Shown piece after piece: positions 16,632 to 25,886 of a stretch of 59,068 bases of DNA. The stretch spans positions 1 to 59,068 of the forward strand of contig JAEEMG010000070.1 in NCBI GenBank assembly GCA_016283095.1, written 5' to 3'. Position 1 is the stretch's first letter. Each line of letters opens with the position of its first letter. Source of the DNA: Paludibacteraceae bacterium (GTDB lineage Bacteria > Bacteroidota > Bacteroidia > Bacteroidales > Paludibacteraceae). The translations under genes were made by a program, and so were the position numbers. The notes beneath the pieces were generated by a model. That model ran no database searches, was not told where the DNA came from, and saw only the letters and a program-made list of their open reading frames with translations.

Positions 16632-17414
16632 TCACGGCATATATTCATATTCCTCATTCATCAAGTCTTTTCGTATCTCCGACTCAAGAGCCTCTTCATC
16701 ATACTCCGTGTTCACAAATTCTTCAAACGGAACTCTTTTATGTCCGAGGAGATAATCTGTTTTCAGACGTGAGGTAAAATAAAAATAAAGAGTTTTGATA
16801 TGATCCGTTTTTTCTATCTCAGACTTGTCGTTTGCCAAGAACAAAGAGAGTCCATTTTCTACTCCAATAGTTGAATGTTCTGCGATATACTCACAAAAGC
16901 CTTCATTTTTCCATGATTCCATAAAATAAGCATCCCAATGGGACAATCTCTTTGACAGATATATATGGCACAACTCATGTATGACAACATCTGATAATGA
17001 GGAATTTTCAAACCCGTCCATCTTGTTTTCCTTGATTGAACTTTTATTGATCACAATATTATCAAATAGATGTCTTGTAATTCCTTGGTTATTAGTATCC
17101 CAGACGAGAGCTTTCCATAAAAATTCATTTGTGCTGTTACATAATACTATATTAACATCAAAACAGCTAGGATCAATACCTTTCTCAGATAACGTCTTGT
17201 ACACAATGTTTGATATTGCTTGTATATCATCTTTTGTAGCCCCGTCATCAGACACATACCACTTGACACCAGATGTTTCCAACATCAAATTTGAACCAAT
17301 TTTGGTACATTGCACATATAAAGCTACAAGTAAAACAGCAACAGGAATAGCCAACGCAATTTTTTTAAGTTGAGTCAAGATAAAGCGTCCTAATTTTTTT
17401 AATCTCTCTTCCAT
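16632..17414 (-). CDS. Membrane-anchored putative zinc metallopeptidase
   Basis: A 260-residue protein with one N-terminal membrane helix (about 18-35). The zinc site is H146-E147-L-C-H150 in VVIHELCHIYLSK. A glutamate-bearing helix about 21-25 residues on (NEGFCEYIAEHS, E171 or E175) is consistent with the gluzincin pattern HExxH...E. The family is not recognised; it loosely resembles peptidase-MA-like domains. The catalytic domain would face the periplasm. It is transcribed divergently from the secreted 557-residue protein; a functional link is speculative. Confidence 0.65.
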   Translation of the reverse strand: MEERLKKLGRFILTQLKKIALAIPVAVLLVALYVQCTKIGSNLMLETSGVKWYVSDDGATKDDIQAISNIVYKTLSEKGIDPSCFDVNIVLCNSTNEFLWKALVWDTNNQGITRHLFDNIVINKSSIKENKMDGFENSSLSDVVIHELCHIYLSKRLSHWDAYFMESWKNEGFCEYIAEHSTIGVENGLSLFLANDKSEIEKTDHIKTLYFYFTSRLKTDYLLGHKRVPFEEFVNTEYDEEALESEIRKDLMNEEYEYMP

Positions 17415-17497
17415 ACTTTTTATCTCCTGAATTTGACAAAAACGTCAGACAAAACATTAATCAAAACATCCGCATTCTATATCATCAAAATATTTTG

Positions 17498-17505
17498 CAA
17501 AGGTA
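17498..17505 (-). promoter_or_regulatory. Candidate -7 box for the metallopeptidase gene
   Basis: The minus strand reads TACCTTTG (TAnnTTTG), 84 nt upstream of the start. The -33 region is not clear. Confidence 0.45.
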
Positions 17506-17626
17506 TATTTTTTTCAAACAACAATACGCGTCAAACAAAAAAAGTTAAGTTAACAAAGGTTAATTTTCACACAAATAGTAATTATGTTTTTTTCGAAAAA
17601 TGGTATTTTCTGATAAAAACATTTTG

Positions 17627-17634
17627 TACTTTTG
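17627..17634 (+). promoter_or_regulatory. Candidate -7 box for the secreted 557-residue protein
   Basis: TACTTTTG fits TAnnTTTG and lies about 100 nt upstream of the chosen start. It is divergent from the minus-strand box at 17498-17505. Confidence 0.5.
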
Positions 17635-17732
17635 CTGTGTCAGTTAGAGAATGCCTACATTTCATCTCAAATACATCAGCGATGTAGTCATTTGTTTTAG
17701 TAGATATAATGTTTAATCAAAAAGACAAGCTT

Positions 17733-19406
17733 ATGCGAAAAAGAGTACTTTTTAGCTTAGGGTTACTTTCCGCCGTATCAACGTTTGCGACAGTAAAAAC
17801 CGTCACACTTCCGGCTGTTCCAGAAGGTAATTATTGTAGATTTGTAATTCAAAGCATTCCTGATAGTCTTGGAGTGACAGAAGAACAAAACAATGCTCTC
17901 AACAGTTTAGTAGGCAAAACCTACGAAGAGAACACTACCTTCTTTATCTTAACAGATTCTCTCGAAAATGGCACTTTTAAAGACACATTAAAGTGTGAGA
18001 TTTCTATTGGCAGAAATGCCAGGTTGGTGGTCAACGACACCACTCTTTGCGCAGAAGACAGCACTTCCGCAATTTCTCTTATGGAATTTGACGGAGGAAG
18101 TTATTGGATGAAGGACCTATACTCTAATGTATATTATGAATACAGGCCACACTACGACATGTATGCAGTGGACGCAATACAAATAAACGACACTGTATAT
18201 CCAGACTCTGACCCCATATTGCCACGAACGATTCCAAATTCCGTCTTCCCCGGTTCAAATCATAAACATACAAAATTTTACGACATTAGTCAGACTGGAG
18301 AGTATATGTTTATAGCGGAAGACACAACTAGTGGCTGCCGCCAAATAGATTTTGCCACAATCAAAATAAAGGACTGCAAGACTTCGTATATTTACTGGCA
18401 CAACTATGATGGTCCAAAAGAGTACCGTGCATTCAGAAGCGACGACTATTTGTCGTATCTGAAAGAGGATTCCATCTATGTCCTAGATCCATTTGTTAAC
18501 TGCATCTGCAAACTGCCGCTAGACACAATTGTGGAGAGCACACAATCGGAAGATCCAGAAGACTGTGAGCACTACAAATACGACGTGACTGTCAAGTTGG
18601 TAGCGACTATACATGATCCCAAGGGAATTGTTGAATCCGACACTATTGTAGCGTATGTTCTTCATCTGAACGATTCCGGATCTGCATTCGAAATAGCATC
18701 AGATACAGCTATCGCTACTTTTAATGGTAACTGCGTCTTCACCGTTCCTGAAATCATGATTTTGAGGCCATCATGTGATTGTGGATCATACTACTACACT
18801 CAGAATCTGAGCACAGGTGACACAATAACAAAATCATGCGATGTTATTTTCACCTTCAGAAACTACTGTAAAGGGGATACAATCAGGAAAATGAGAGTCC
18901 TTGTGCCAGACGACATAAAGATACTCGGCTATGACACCACAGTATACGCAAAAGACAGCATAAGTCTAAATAGTGTCATATATAGCATTACTCCTGGATT
19001 TCATAATACATGCGAAATAAATATAATCAATTCTAGCAATAACATTACGAAAGCATATTTCAATTCTATTGCAGAAGACAGTCTAGTGCTTCGCCACGGA
19101 GGAAAAGAGATGCCAATACTATATTTTCTCGACAACGTAAACAAAACAGGCACTTACTACTTTGTAGCAAGAGACACAATGACAGGATGTGAGGCAACTA
19201 AAGACATCGTCATCACTGTGCTTGGAAATGATTCTACACCAGTTTCTCTTTACCCTGCAGACATCTATGAGGTGAAAGGAAACGTTTATACCGTTTCTGG
19301 AGCTGTCGTAATGAAAGATGTATATTTGAATGACGTGAAGAATGTATTGAAAGAAGGTCTTTATATCTTCAACAACAGAAAGATATATATCAAGAGAAAA
19401 GATTAA
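17733..19406 (+). CDS. Secreted protein of unknown function with T9SS-like C-terminus
   Basis: A 557-residue protein whose start is set at MRKRVLFSLGLL because a signal peptide (to about TFATVKT) begins there; the frame is open for eight more codons. The body is beta-rich and Asp/Thr/Cys-rich. Two comparable segments end in GEYMFIAEDTTSGCRQIDFATI and GTYYFVARDTMTGCEATKDIVI, which look like Ig/PKD-type repeats. The last ~60 residues (DIYEVKGNVYTVSG...LKEGLYIFNNRKIYIKRKD) resemble a type A T9SS sorting domain. No enzymatic family is recognised. A palindrome begins 4 nt after the stop and a terminator lies at 19489. Confidence 0.7.
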   Translation: MRKRVLFSLGLLSAVSTFATVKTVTLPAVPEGNYCRFVIQSIPDSLGVTEEQNNALNSLVGKTYEENTTFFILTDSLENGTFKDTLKCEISIGRNARLVVNDTTLCAEDSTSAISLMEFDGGSYWMKDLYSNVYYEYRPHYDMYAVDAIQINDTVYPDSDPILPRTIPNSVFPGSNHKHTKFYDISQTGEYMFIAEDTTSGCRQIDFATIKIKDCKTSYIYWHNYDGPKEYRAFRSDDYLSYLKEDSIYVLDPFVNCICKLPLDTIVESTQSEDPEDCEHYKYDVTVKLVATIHDPKGIVESDTIVAYVLHLNDSGSAFEIASDTAIATFNGNCVFTVPEIMILRPSCDCGSYYYTQNLSTGDTITKSCDVIFTFRNYCKGDTIRKMRVLVPDDIKILGYDTTVYAKDSISLNSVIYSITPGFHNTCEINIINSSNNITKAYFNSIAEDSLVLRHGGKEMPILYFLDNVNKTGTYYFVARDTMTGCEATKDIVITVLGNDSTPVSLYPADIYEVKGNVYTVSGAVVMKDVYLNDVKNVLKEGLYIFNNRKIYIKRKD

Positions 19407-19409
19407 ACT

Positions 19410-19436
19410 GTAGGGGTAGGCCTCGTGCCTACCTCA
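19410..19436 (+). repeat. GTAGRGRC-type palindrome after the 557-residue protein gene
   Basis: GTAGGGGTAGGC then GCCTACC, separated by a 5-nt loop (CTCGT), starts 4 nt after the stop codon and is in sense orientation. It is the same family as the palindromes after dacB, feoB, GH43, lysS and kdsD. Confidence 0.6.
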
Positions 19437-19488
19437 CGTATGACCTATGGTCTTTCAAAGACCTGATCATGTAAAAAGATAATTTATT

Positions 19489-19517
19489 AGCCTACGGTTG
19501 TGACCCAATCGTAGGCT
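19489..19517 (+). terminator. Rho-independent terminator
   Basis: AGCCTACGGTTG pairs with CAATCGTAGGCT (one G-T pair) around TGACC, followed by TTTCGTTT. It ends the transcript of the 557-residue protein gene. Confidence 0.7.
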
Positions 19518-19561
19518 TTTCGTTTGCTCTTAGTTAATATGATAGTTGGAATGTTGGATTT

Positions 19562-19615
19562 GAGGATTCCAAAGGGCGGAACGCCCTTCCCCTCCCAAAA
19601 TTCGCGAGTCCGTAG
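19562..19615. repeat. Degenerate copy of the GGGCGGAACGCCC element
   Basis: The stretch begins GAGGATTCC, continues AAAGGGCGGAACGCCCTT, and then has TCGCGAGTCCGTAGGACGAGCG. It is a truncated, diverged copy of the left half of the inverted-repeat element flanking the toxin-antitoxin pair. The rest of the 19407-19669 gap holds no gene. Confidence 0.5.
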
Positions 19616-19669
19616 GACGAGCGATTTGACAATTATGAATAAAATTGATTGACCTAATGCACTTGTGGA

Positions 19670-19813
19670 TCATTTTTTACACTCTGAACACTTGTCACAG
19701 CCATGGCAATCGCACTTGTCGCACCCACAACAATTGTTTTCTTTAGACACAAGACGTTTGACAGCGAAAAAAACCGCCACTGCTATTATGATATATACGA
19801 TTATCTCCTGCAT
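19670..19813 (-). CDS. FeoB-associated Cys-rich membrane protein
   Basis: A 47-residue protein. One N-terminal membrane helix (residues 4-18, IIVYIIIAVAVFFAV) is followed by KRLVSKENN and a Cys-rich tail with eight cysteines (28, 29, 31, 34, 36, 39, 42, 45) and one His. It matches the small FeoB_associated family found after feoB in many anaerobes, proposed to bind iron at the cytoplasmic mouth of FeoB. It follows feoAB by 66 nt, with a palindromic repeat in between. Confidence 0.85.
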   Translation of the reverse strand: MQEIIVYIIIAVAVFFAVKRLVSKENNCCGCDKCDCHGCDKCSECKK

Positions 19814-19856
19814 AATCTTCTGGTTTGAATGATATTAATTTTCCTCATTGCGGATT

Positions 19857-19884
19857 GCGGGCAGGTTTGAAACCTGCCCCTACG
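19857..19884 (-). repeat. Palindromic repeat that supplies the feoB stop codon
   Basis: The minus strand reads CGTAGGGGCAGG, then TTTCAAA, then CCTGCCCGC: a near-perfect hairpin in feoB sense. The TAG inside its opening GTAG (19880-19882) is the feoAB stop codon, so the element arrived at, or created, the end of the reading frame. Confidence 0.7.
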
Positions 19885-22342
19885 AAATCAAATTTGCGAT
19901 CTGATAGAATGCGAACGATACGATCCATGCCACCAATGTGGTATAACATACCGCAAACGCCGCCCACTTGGCCGTAGATTCTTTTGCCAATGCTGTGACT
20001 GCCGCTATACATGGTGAGCATAACAAGATGAACAGGATCAACGAGAACGCCACAACCGGTGTGAAGACGTGTGTTCCATCCTGGTACTGTACGTTTTGAA
20101 GCGCTGTCACAAGTTTCTCACTCTCTTCATCTGCCTCTCCATCCGCTTGGTAGAGAATACCCATAGATGACACGACAATCTCTTTCGCTGCTAAACCTGT
20201 GAGGATGCTTACAGATGTTTTCCAATCAAAACCAAGTGGTTTGAACACTGGAGCTATAAACTTTCCAATGCTTCCGATATATGAGTTTTCACTCTGCACT
20301 GATGATCTTAGCAACGTCAACTCCGCATACTCATCACTATCCTCGTCTACCTGGGCAATCTTTGCGTCGATCTCATCCAATTCAGGCGAAGACGATGGGA
20401 AGTAATTCAAAGCCCACAATATGATAGACGCAAGCAAAATGACTGTACCCATCTTCTTAAGATACTGCACTGCCTTGTCCCACATATGAATCAAGACGCT
20501 TCTCCACGTAGGTATACGGTATGGAGGCAACTCCATCACAAACTCCTCACTGTTGTTCTTAAACTTTGTCTTTTTGAGCAACAATGCCGTCAGAATAGCA
20601 AAAAATATTCCTATAAGATAGATCAGGAAGAGCATCAAGCCTTGCTTCTCCGAGAAGAACGCACTCACAAGCAATAGGTAGACGGGAAGACGTGCCGAAC
20701 AAGACATGAATGGTATCGCCATCATTGTGATGATTCTATCTTTCGGATTCTCCAATGTACGTGTTGCCATAATAGCTGGCACAGCACATCCAAAGCCGCT
20801 CAACATAGGTATGAAACTTTTACCGTGTAATCCGACCTTGTGCATCACCCTATCCATAATAAATGCCGCTCTCGCCATATAACCCGTGTCTTCCAGAATG
20901 GCGATAAAGAAGAACAGAATCAGGATGTTGGGCAAGAAGACAATCACACCTCCCACTCCAGCAATAATTCCGTCGACCACAAGATCCGCAAGTATTCCTT
21001 CCGGCAACACACTTTTCACTCCATCACATATCAACGACACCAGACTCTCGATCCATCCCTGCGGATATGCTCCAAGCTGGAAAGTAGCCTCAAACATCAG
21101 GAAGAGGAACAACAAAAGGAATGGGAATCCAAGCCACTTATGCGTAAGTATTCTGTCTGCCTTATATTCCAAGTCGTTCTGCACTCCCTCTTTCCACTCC
21201 AATGTCTCATTCAGTGCTCCACGAATGAATCCATATTTGGCATTTGTAATTACGCTGGCAATATCCTCATCATATGTCATGGCGATTGCCTCACGTGACT
21301 CCTCCACCTGCTTTCTGATCGGCTCAAAATCGGCAAACGATTTTTTTATCATCTCTTCCGTATGCTTGTCGCCCTCAAGAAGTTTCAGAATAATATATCT
21401 GAATGGATAATCCACAGCTATCTCATTGTGCGACTCAATCAACGGTTTGATTTTCTCTATTTCCTTCTCTATTGATGAGCCATAGTTGATATGGATATGC
21501 TTGAGCAAAGTCTCCTTCTCCTCATGTATGTTCACAATATGGTCGAGCACATGAGTGATACCCTCTCCGGTTTTTGCGATCGTTGGGACACATGGGAAAC
21601 CGATGATTTTCTCAAGTTGGTCTATATCAAGTTTGGAGCCGGTTTTCTCGAGCACATCATACATATTCAATGCCATCACCATACGCACATTCATGTCGAT
21701 GAGCTGAGTGGTCAAAAACATATTTCTGGCAAGATTACCTGTATCCACCACATTAAGGATCATATCCGGATGCTGCTCGGTGATATACTCACGCACATAG
21801 AGTTCTTCCGGTGAATATTCCGTAATGGAATATGTGCCTGGGAGGTCGACAAGGTTGATAGTATAGCCTTTATGGTAGAATGTTCCAGTCTTCGACGAGA
21901 CTGTCACTCCACTATAGTTGCCAACATGCTCATGCAGTCCAGTGGCATGGTTGAAGAGGGACGTCTTTCCACAGTTTGGATTACCGACCAAAGCCACAGT
22001 GATGGTTTTATCCAAAGAATCAGTATACGACTTGGATTTAGAAGACGCATCTTCACTGATTGTGCCTTGAAACGCATACTTTTCATCATCAGTCAAAGAT
22101 TCCACGTCTACAACCTCAATATGAGCTGCCTCCGTGCGTCGCAACGACACATGGCTCTGCATGATCTTGAATTCAATCGGATCGTGGAATGGTGCGTTCT
22201 TTATCACCTTGACCCTTTCTCCTCTGACGAATCCCATCTCCATCACACGATGGCGGAATCCACCCTGTCCCTTCACGCTGTAGACAATGCACTCCTTGCC
22301 TTGCTCTACATCCAGCAATAGTTTCTTTTCTTTAGACTCCAT
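19880..22342 (-). CDS. feoB: Ferrous iron transporter, FeoA-FeoB fusion
   Basis: An 820-residue protein. The N-terminal ~80 residues form a FeoA SH3-like domain (GFRHRVMEMGFVRGERV). The FeoB G domain follows, with G1 GNPNCGKTSLFN, G3 DLPGTYS and the intermediate helical domain. The membrane part has two Gate motifs, including FIPMLSGFGCAVPAIMATRT and FMSCSARLPVYLLL. It imports Fe2+ across the inner membrane. The fusion is typical of Bacteroidetes. It starts 11 nt after ccsBA ends and is followed by the Cys-rich partner, so iron import is co-transcribed with cytochrome c maturation. Confidence 0.96.
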   Translation of the reverse strand: MESKEKKLLLDVEQGKECIVYSVKGQGGFRHRVMEMGFVRGERVKVIKNAPFHDPIEFKIMQSHVSLRRTEAAHIEVVDVESLTDDEKYAFQGTISEDASSKSKSYTDSLDKTITVALVGNPNCGKTSLFNHATGLHEHVGNYSGVTVSSKTGTFYHKGYTINLVDLPGTYSITEYSPEELYVREYITEQHPDMILNVVDTGNLARNMFLTTQLIDMNVRMVMALNMYDVLEKTGSKLDIDQLEKIIGFPCVPTIAKTGEGITHVLDHIVNIHEEKETLLKHIHINYGSSIEKEIEKIKPLIESHNEIAVDYPFRYIILKLLEGDKHTEEMIKKSFADFEPIRKQVEESREAIAMTYDEDIASVITNAKYGFIRGALNETLEWKEGVQNDLEYKADRILTHKWLGFPFLLLFLFLMFEATFQLGAYPQGWIESLVSLICDGVKSVLPEGILADLVVDGIIAGVGGVIVFLPNILILFFFIAILEDTGYMARAAFIMDRVMHKVGLHGKSFIPMLSGFGCAVPAIMATRTLENPKDRIITMMAIPFMSCSARLPVYLLLVSAFFSEKQGLMLFLIYLIGIFFAILTALLLKKTKFKNNSEEFVMELPPYRIPTWRSVLIHMWDKAVQYLKKMGTVILLASIILWALNYFPSSSPELDEIDAKIAQVDEDSDEYAELTLLRSSVQSENSYIGSIGKFIAPVFKPLGFDWKTSVSILTGLAAKEIVVSSMGILYQADGEADEESEKLVTALQNVQYQDGTHVFTPVVAFSLILFILLCSPCIAAVTALAKESTAKWAAFAVCYTTLVAWIVSFAFYQIANLIS

Positions 22343-22353
22343 AACTCTTTATT

Positions 22354-24588
22354 CTAACCAGCGTAACTATGCATGCCTCCCAACAGATAGTTAACGCCGA
22401 AATATGTCATTATAATCGCTCCAAAACTTACCAGCAGATATGTCTGGAACACTATATCACGCCTCATCCATAAGATGCTCTCCCTGTGGAATGCCATAGC
22501 ATAGATGATCATTGTGATCAACGCCCACGTCTCTTTCGGATCCCAACTCCAATAGCTGCCCCACGATTCATTCGCCCACACAGCTCCGATAAACATTCCT
22601 ATCGCAAGCATGAAAGTAGACGGATAAAGCAGAAAACGATTCAGCAAAACCAGTCTTGATGCAGTATCTCCACTCTCGTTTTCCTCAACATTGACGTCCG
22701 TTTTAGATTTTCTCATGATCACCAACGTCGCCGCGCTATTGAATGCCATAAAAGCGAAAAATGTGTACGACAGCATCATCAATGTCACATGTATGCTCAT
22801 CCAAGGCGACGCTAGGACTGGCATCAACGGTGTGATCTCAGGATTCATCATTCCGAGTTTGCTCACCAACAGTGCGAATCCGCCGATGAAAAAGCCTGCC
22901 GGGATCAAAATCGGAATCTTAACACCTCCCACAACCGTCATTGCAAAAGCAATCCAACTGATGAAAAGCATCGTCTCGTAACCGTTGCTCATCGGAAAAT
23001 GTCCGGATATTATGCCTCGCATGGCCATAATGGCAGAGATTCCGATAAATATAATCGTCGACGGTACAATAAACCACCATTTATATCTCTTAATTCCACG
23101 TCGCAACATGCAGACAAACGATAGCAATCCCAAAGTCAACGATGCGTATGCCAACGGAGCTGTCTTGCCATAACGATTATAGATATGCTCAACATTAGTA
23201 TTTATCTGATACTTTAGCTCAAACTCTCGTCTTGAATCACATCCAGACTCGTCAAAAAGTGCATCTTGCTGTTCTAACCTCAGCAAATACCAAATCTCCC
23301 ACAACGCATCATACTTATTTTCACCTCTGTATTTGGGGACAAAATTATCTGCTGGCCATTTTCCGTTGACATACTCCACGAATTCCTTCATTCCTCCTTC
23401 ATAAAACACCGACGGAGTCCCCAAGACTTTCAAAGGAATCCAAGGATGCAAAGAATCACACGTCCTAGGAAAGATCATCAATGGGTTTCCTGCCTGCAAA
23501 TCAAGGATAAGACCTATCTTCTCGTCCAACTCATCAAAACCCTTGGTCATGACCTTGCCCATCATTCCCTTCCTCAAAGTGTCGACAGCAGAATCAAAAT
23601 CGATCATTCCATACTCAGACTTGATCATCTTCTCTTTTCTCCAATCCTCTGGAGCAAAGATCCAACCTGCCAATACCTGAGTCGCGGAAAACTCCCCAAA
23701 GCTATCCTTTCCTGTCAACTTACGGGTGAAATCCAATGCATACGTTTCAATCAAAGCTATTCGTCCATTGTAGAGTATATGGCATTTCCCAAATATCTCA
23801 TCCACATCCGAATTTTCTGGTCCAGCAGGGAAAGTGCGTGGAGAAGCATCACTCAACGTCGGGATGCTCATCAGAGCCACCACTGTAAATGTTTTCCAAA
23901 GTGGATCACGAAGAATCTGACGGAAACAACTACGTCTTCCGAAAAGGAAAAGAATCATAGAAAGAGCCAACAAAAAATACCCAAAATAGGTGATAGTCGT
24001 GCCCACTGGATCGTATGTGACTGTAAGAAAACTACCATGACCATCTTCATCGTATGACATCTGAAACAGACGATATCCGTCGACATCAAGAACATTGTTC
24101 ATAGATATACGATGTGTATTTTGAGATGTTGGGTTATTTTCAGATTGAGACGCACGTCCGTGGGTCTCTACATAGGAAACAAAATCCTTTGGAGCATCGG
24201 ATAGATGATAATATTCTATTTCGAATTTCTGCAATGTGATTGAAAATGGCAATCTCATCACACTATGGTTCTCTTTGATTGCGTATTCCTTGGTTTCTCC
24301 CTCCCTCAGATGAATAAAACCTGTTTCAGAGAAATGGCTGAACAATGCGCCAATCAAGATTATCACGAAAGAGAGATGGATCAAGATTGTAGGGATCCCC
24401 ATCGTCTTCCTTTTGCCAAATATGAGGCAAGATGCCGATACTACCAAGACACACCAGCCTATAATCATAAAGGGATTGGAATAGAGAGAAGTATCGCCTG
24501 CTTCTCCTACAATGGAGAAAGTAGCCAAAGCAATTGTGATAATTGCCAGCACTACGAACGGCAGATATTTGAATATCTCTTTCTTCAT
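22354..24588 (-). CDS. ccsBA: Cytochrome c biogenesis protein, CcsB-CcsA (ResB-ResC) fusion
   Basis: A 744-residue system II cytochrome c synthase. The N-terminal ResB-like half has membrane helices flanking a periplasmic domain. The C-terminal CcsA half has about eight helices and the haem-handling WWD motif (WGSYWSWDPKETWAL), with conserved histidines in HVTLM and AFHRES. It exports haem and ligates it to apocytochromes c. The start MKKEIFKYLPF at 24588 is preferred: its ATG overlaps the TGA of the preceding gene (TGATG), so translation is coupled. The frame extends 14 codons further with an Asn/Arg-rich stretch. It probably serves c-type cytochromes encoded elsewhere, such as NrfHA. Confidence 0.93.
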   Translation of the reverse strand: MKKEIFKYLPFVVLAIITIALATFSIVGEAGDTSLYSNPFMIIGWCVLVVSASCLIFGKRKTMGIPTILIHLSFVIILIGALFSHFSETGFIHLREGETKEYAIKENHSVMRLPFSITLQKFEIEYYHLSDAPKDFVSYVETHGRASQSENNPTSQNTHRISMNNVLDVDGYRLFQMSYDEDGHGSFLTVTYDPVGTTITYFGYFLLALSMILFLFGRRSCFRQILRDPLWKTFTVVALMSIPTLSDASPRTFPAGPENSDVDEIFGKCHILYNGRIALIETYALDFTRKLTGKDSFGEFSATQVLAGWIFAPEDWRKEKMIKSEYGMIDFDSAVDTLRKGMMGKVMTKGFDELDEKIGLILDLQAGNPLMIFPRTCDSLHPWIPLKVLGTPSVFYEGGMKEFVEYVNGKWPADNFVPKYRGENKYDALWEIWYLLRLEQQDALFDESGCDSRREFELKYQINTNVEHIYNRYGKTAPLAYASLTLGLLSFVCMLRRGIKRYKWWFIVPSTIIFIGISAIMAMRGIISGHFPMSNGYETMLFISWIAFAMTVVGGVKIPILIPAGFFIGGFALLVSKLGMMNPEITPLMPVLASPWMSIHVTLMMLSYTFFAFMAFNSAATLVIMRKSKTDVNVEENESGDTASRLVLLNRFLLYPSTFMLAIGMFIGAVWANESWGSYWSWDPKETWALITMIIYAMAFHRESILWMRRDIVFQTYLLVSFGAIIMTYFGVNYLLGGMHSYAG

Positions 24589-25757
24589 CACTCTTTTCCG
24601 ATTGCGATTGCCTCCATTTCTATTAACCAAGCAGGACGACAGACTGGTGCCTGCACGATGATAAACTGCTTGTCGGTCAGTATCTTGCTCAATTCATTGT
24701 ACGCGCATTCGTAATCCGCGATATCACGAAGGTAGACGGTAGCCTGAGAAATATCGTTCCAATTGCAACCAGCTTCCTTCAGCAAAGCCCCGACATTTTC
24801 TGTCATTCGTCTGACCTGACCTTTTATATCACCGACATGAAGCACCTCACCTTTTGTGTCGATACTTGCCGTACCGCTTATATACACCTGTTTGTAGCCG
24901 GCTGAATGATGTATACAGACTCCGCGCTCAAAAGTGACGCCATATTCAATCGTCTTGTTCATATTTTCAGCCGCATAAAGGATCTGCCTCTTGTCGGAAG
25001 GTATTCCCTTCACTGCATACGCGTCAAACAGGCTCAACACATTATGGTCTTCATGTTTGCCTTCGATACCAGTGCTGGCAATGTAATGAGTGTCGGGAGT
25101 CAATCCATTAAGAAGGAAATTCTCACGTCTTCCTACCACCACACCTCCATAATTGCGGTCGATATCACGGACAAAAAACCAAGTACGGACGCAGTTGTCT
25201 GCGATATTCATGCCGTTATCTGCAAGAAACTTCTCATACTGCTGAAGCTGGTGATGTGTCTGTTTGTAGCTATCGTCATAAGGATCCACCAAACGAGTAG
25301 TCCAATAGCATTCCTCACTGCCATTGCTCACCTTGATTGTATTCGCGTCGACAGCAGTGATCTCAATATCACTTTCAAACATTGCTATCGCCTGAACCTT
25401 ACTAAGAGGCATAGGAGGCTGACCGACAATAGATACCGCGCATTTTTTACCAGCAAATGCTTCCTTCACACAGTTTGCCTGAGTCGCAATGTCGCTAAGA
25501 TGGAAACGGACAAAAAACGCGATAGTTCCCGTCTCTTTTTCTATTTGTTCAATAGCTTGACGAATACTATCAACCTGCATAGCCACATCACCACATTTAT
25601 CCGAAGTCGGAACAAATGTCGAATGGATGATAGAACGGTTGCGTCCAGCATTTTCAGCAAACGATCCACTCTCCGGCAACGTTTTCGGCAACGCTATCGA
25701 AGATATGTTTGCTTCTATCTTATTGCTGTCGTCAAATATTCTTCTTTCGTGTTTCAT
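24588..25757 (-). CDS. Rid (YjgF/L-PSP) family protein, chorismatase-like layout
   Basis: A 389-residue protein. The C-terminal ~130 residues form a RidA-type domain (GVCIHHSAGYKQVYISGTASID, VGALLKEAGCNWNDISQATVYLRD, RPAWLIEMEAIAI). The N-terminal half is a divergent Rid-like fold, and the centre carries RTWFFVRDIDRNYGGVVVGRRE and GLTPDTHYIASTGIEG. This two-domain layout recalls chorismatases (FkbO/Hyg5/XanB2), which cleave chorismate, but activity here is unproven. It is coupled by a 1-nt overlap to ccsBA. It may act in aromatic or quinone-linked metabolism or detoxify reactive enamines. Confidence 0.75.
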   Translation of the reverse strand: MKHERRIFDDSNKIEANISSIALPKTLPESGSFAENAGRNRSIIHSTFVPTSDKCGDVAMQVDSIRQAIEQIEKETGTIAFFVRFHLSDIATQANCVKEAFAGKKCAVSIVGQPPMPLSKVQAIAMFESDIEITAVDANTIKVSNGSEECYWTTRLVDPYDDSYKQTHHQLQQYEKFLADNGMNIADNCVRTWFFVRDIDRNYGGVVVGRRENFLLNGLTPDTHYIASTGIEGKHEDHNVLSLFDAYAVKGIPSDKRQILYAAENMNKTIEYGVTFERGVCIHHSAGYKQVYISGTASIDTKGEVLHVGDIKGQVRRMTENVGALLKEAGCNWNDISQATVYLRDIADYECAYNELSKILTDKQFIIVQAPVCRPAWLIEMEAIAIGKE

Positions 25758-25761
25758 ATTG

Positions 25762-25769
25762 CAAATTTA
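25762..25769 (-). promoter_or_regulatory. Possible -7 box directly at the Rid-family start
   Basis: The minus strand reads TAAATTTG (TAnnTTTG) ending only 4 nt before the start codon. If it is used, the mRNA would be leaderless. It may be chance in AT-rich DNA. Confidence 0.25.
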
Positions 25770-25886
25770 CTTGCTTTTTGTCGTTTTTGTAGCGAACAAG
25801 CCACAGAAATTGCGATGTTACAAATTTTTCCGCAAAATTACGGGCATAAAAATAAATTGGCAATACTTAAAAATGGGTATTATAAA

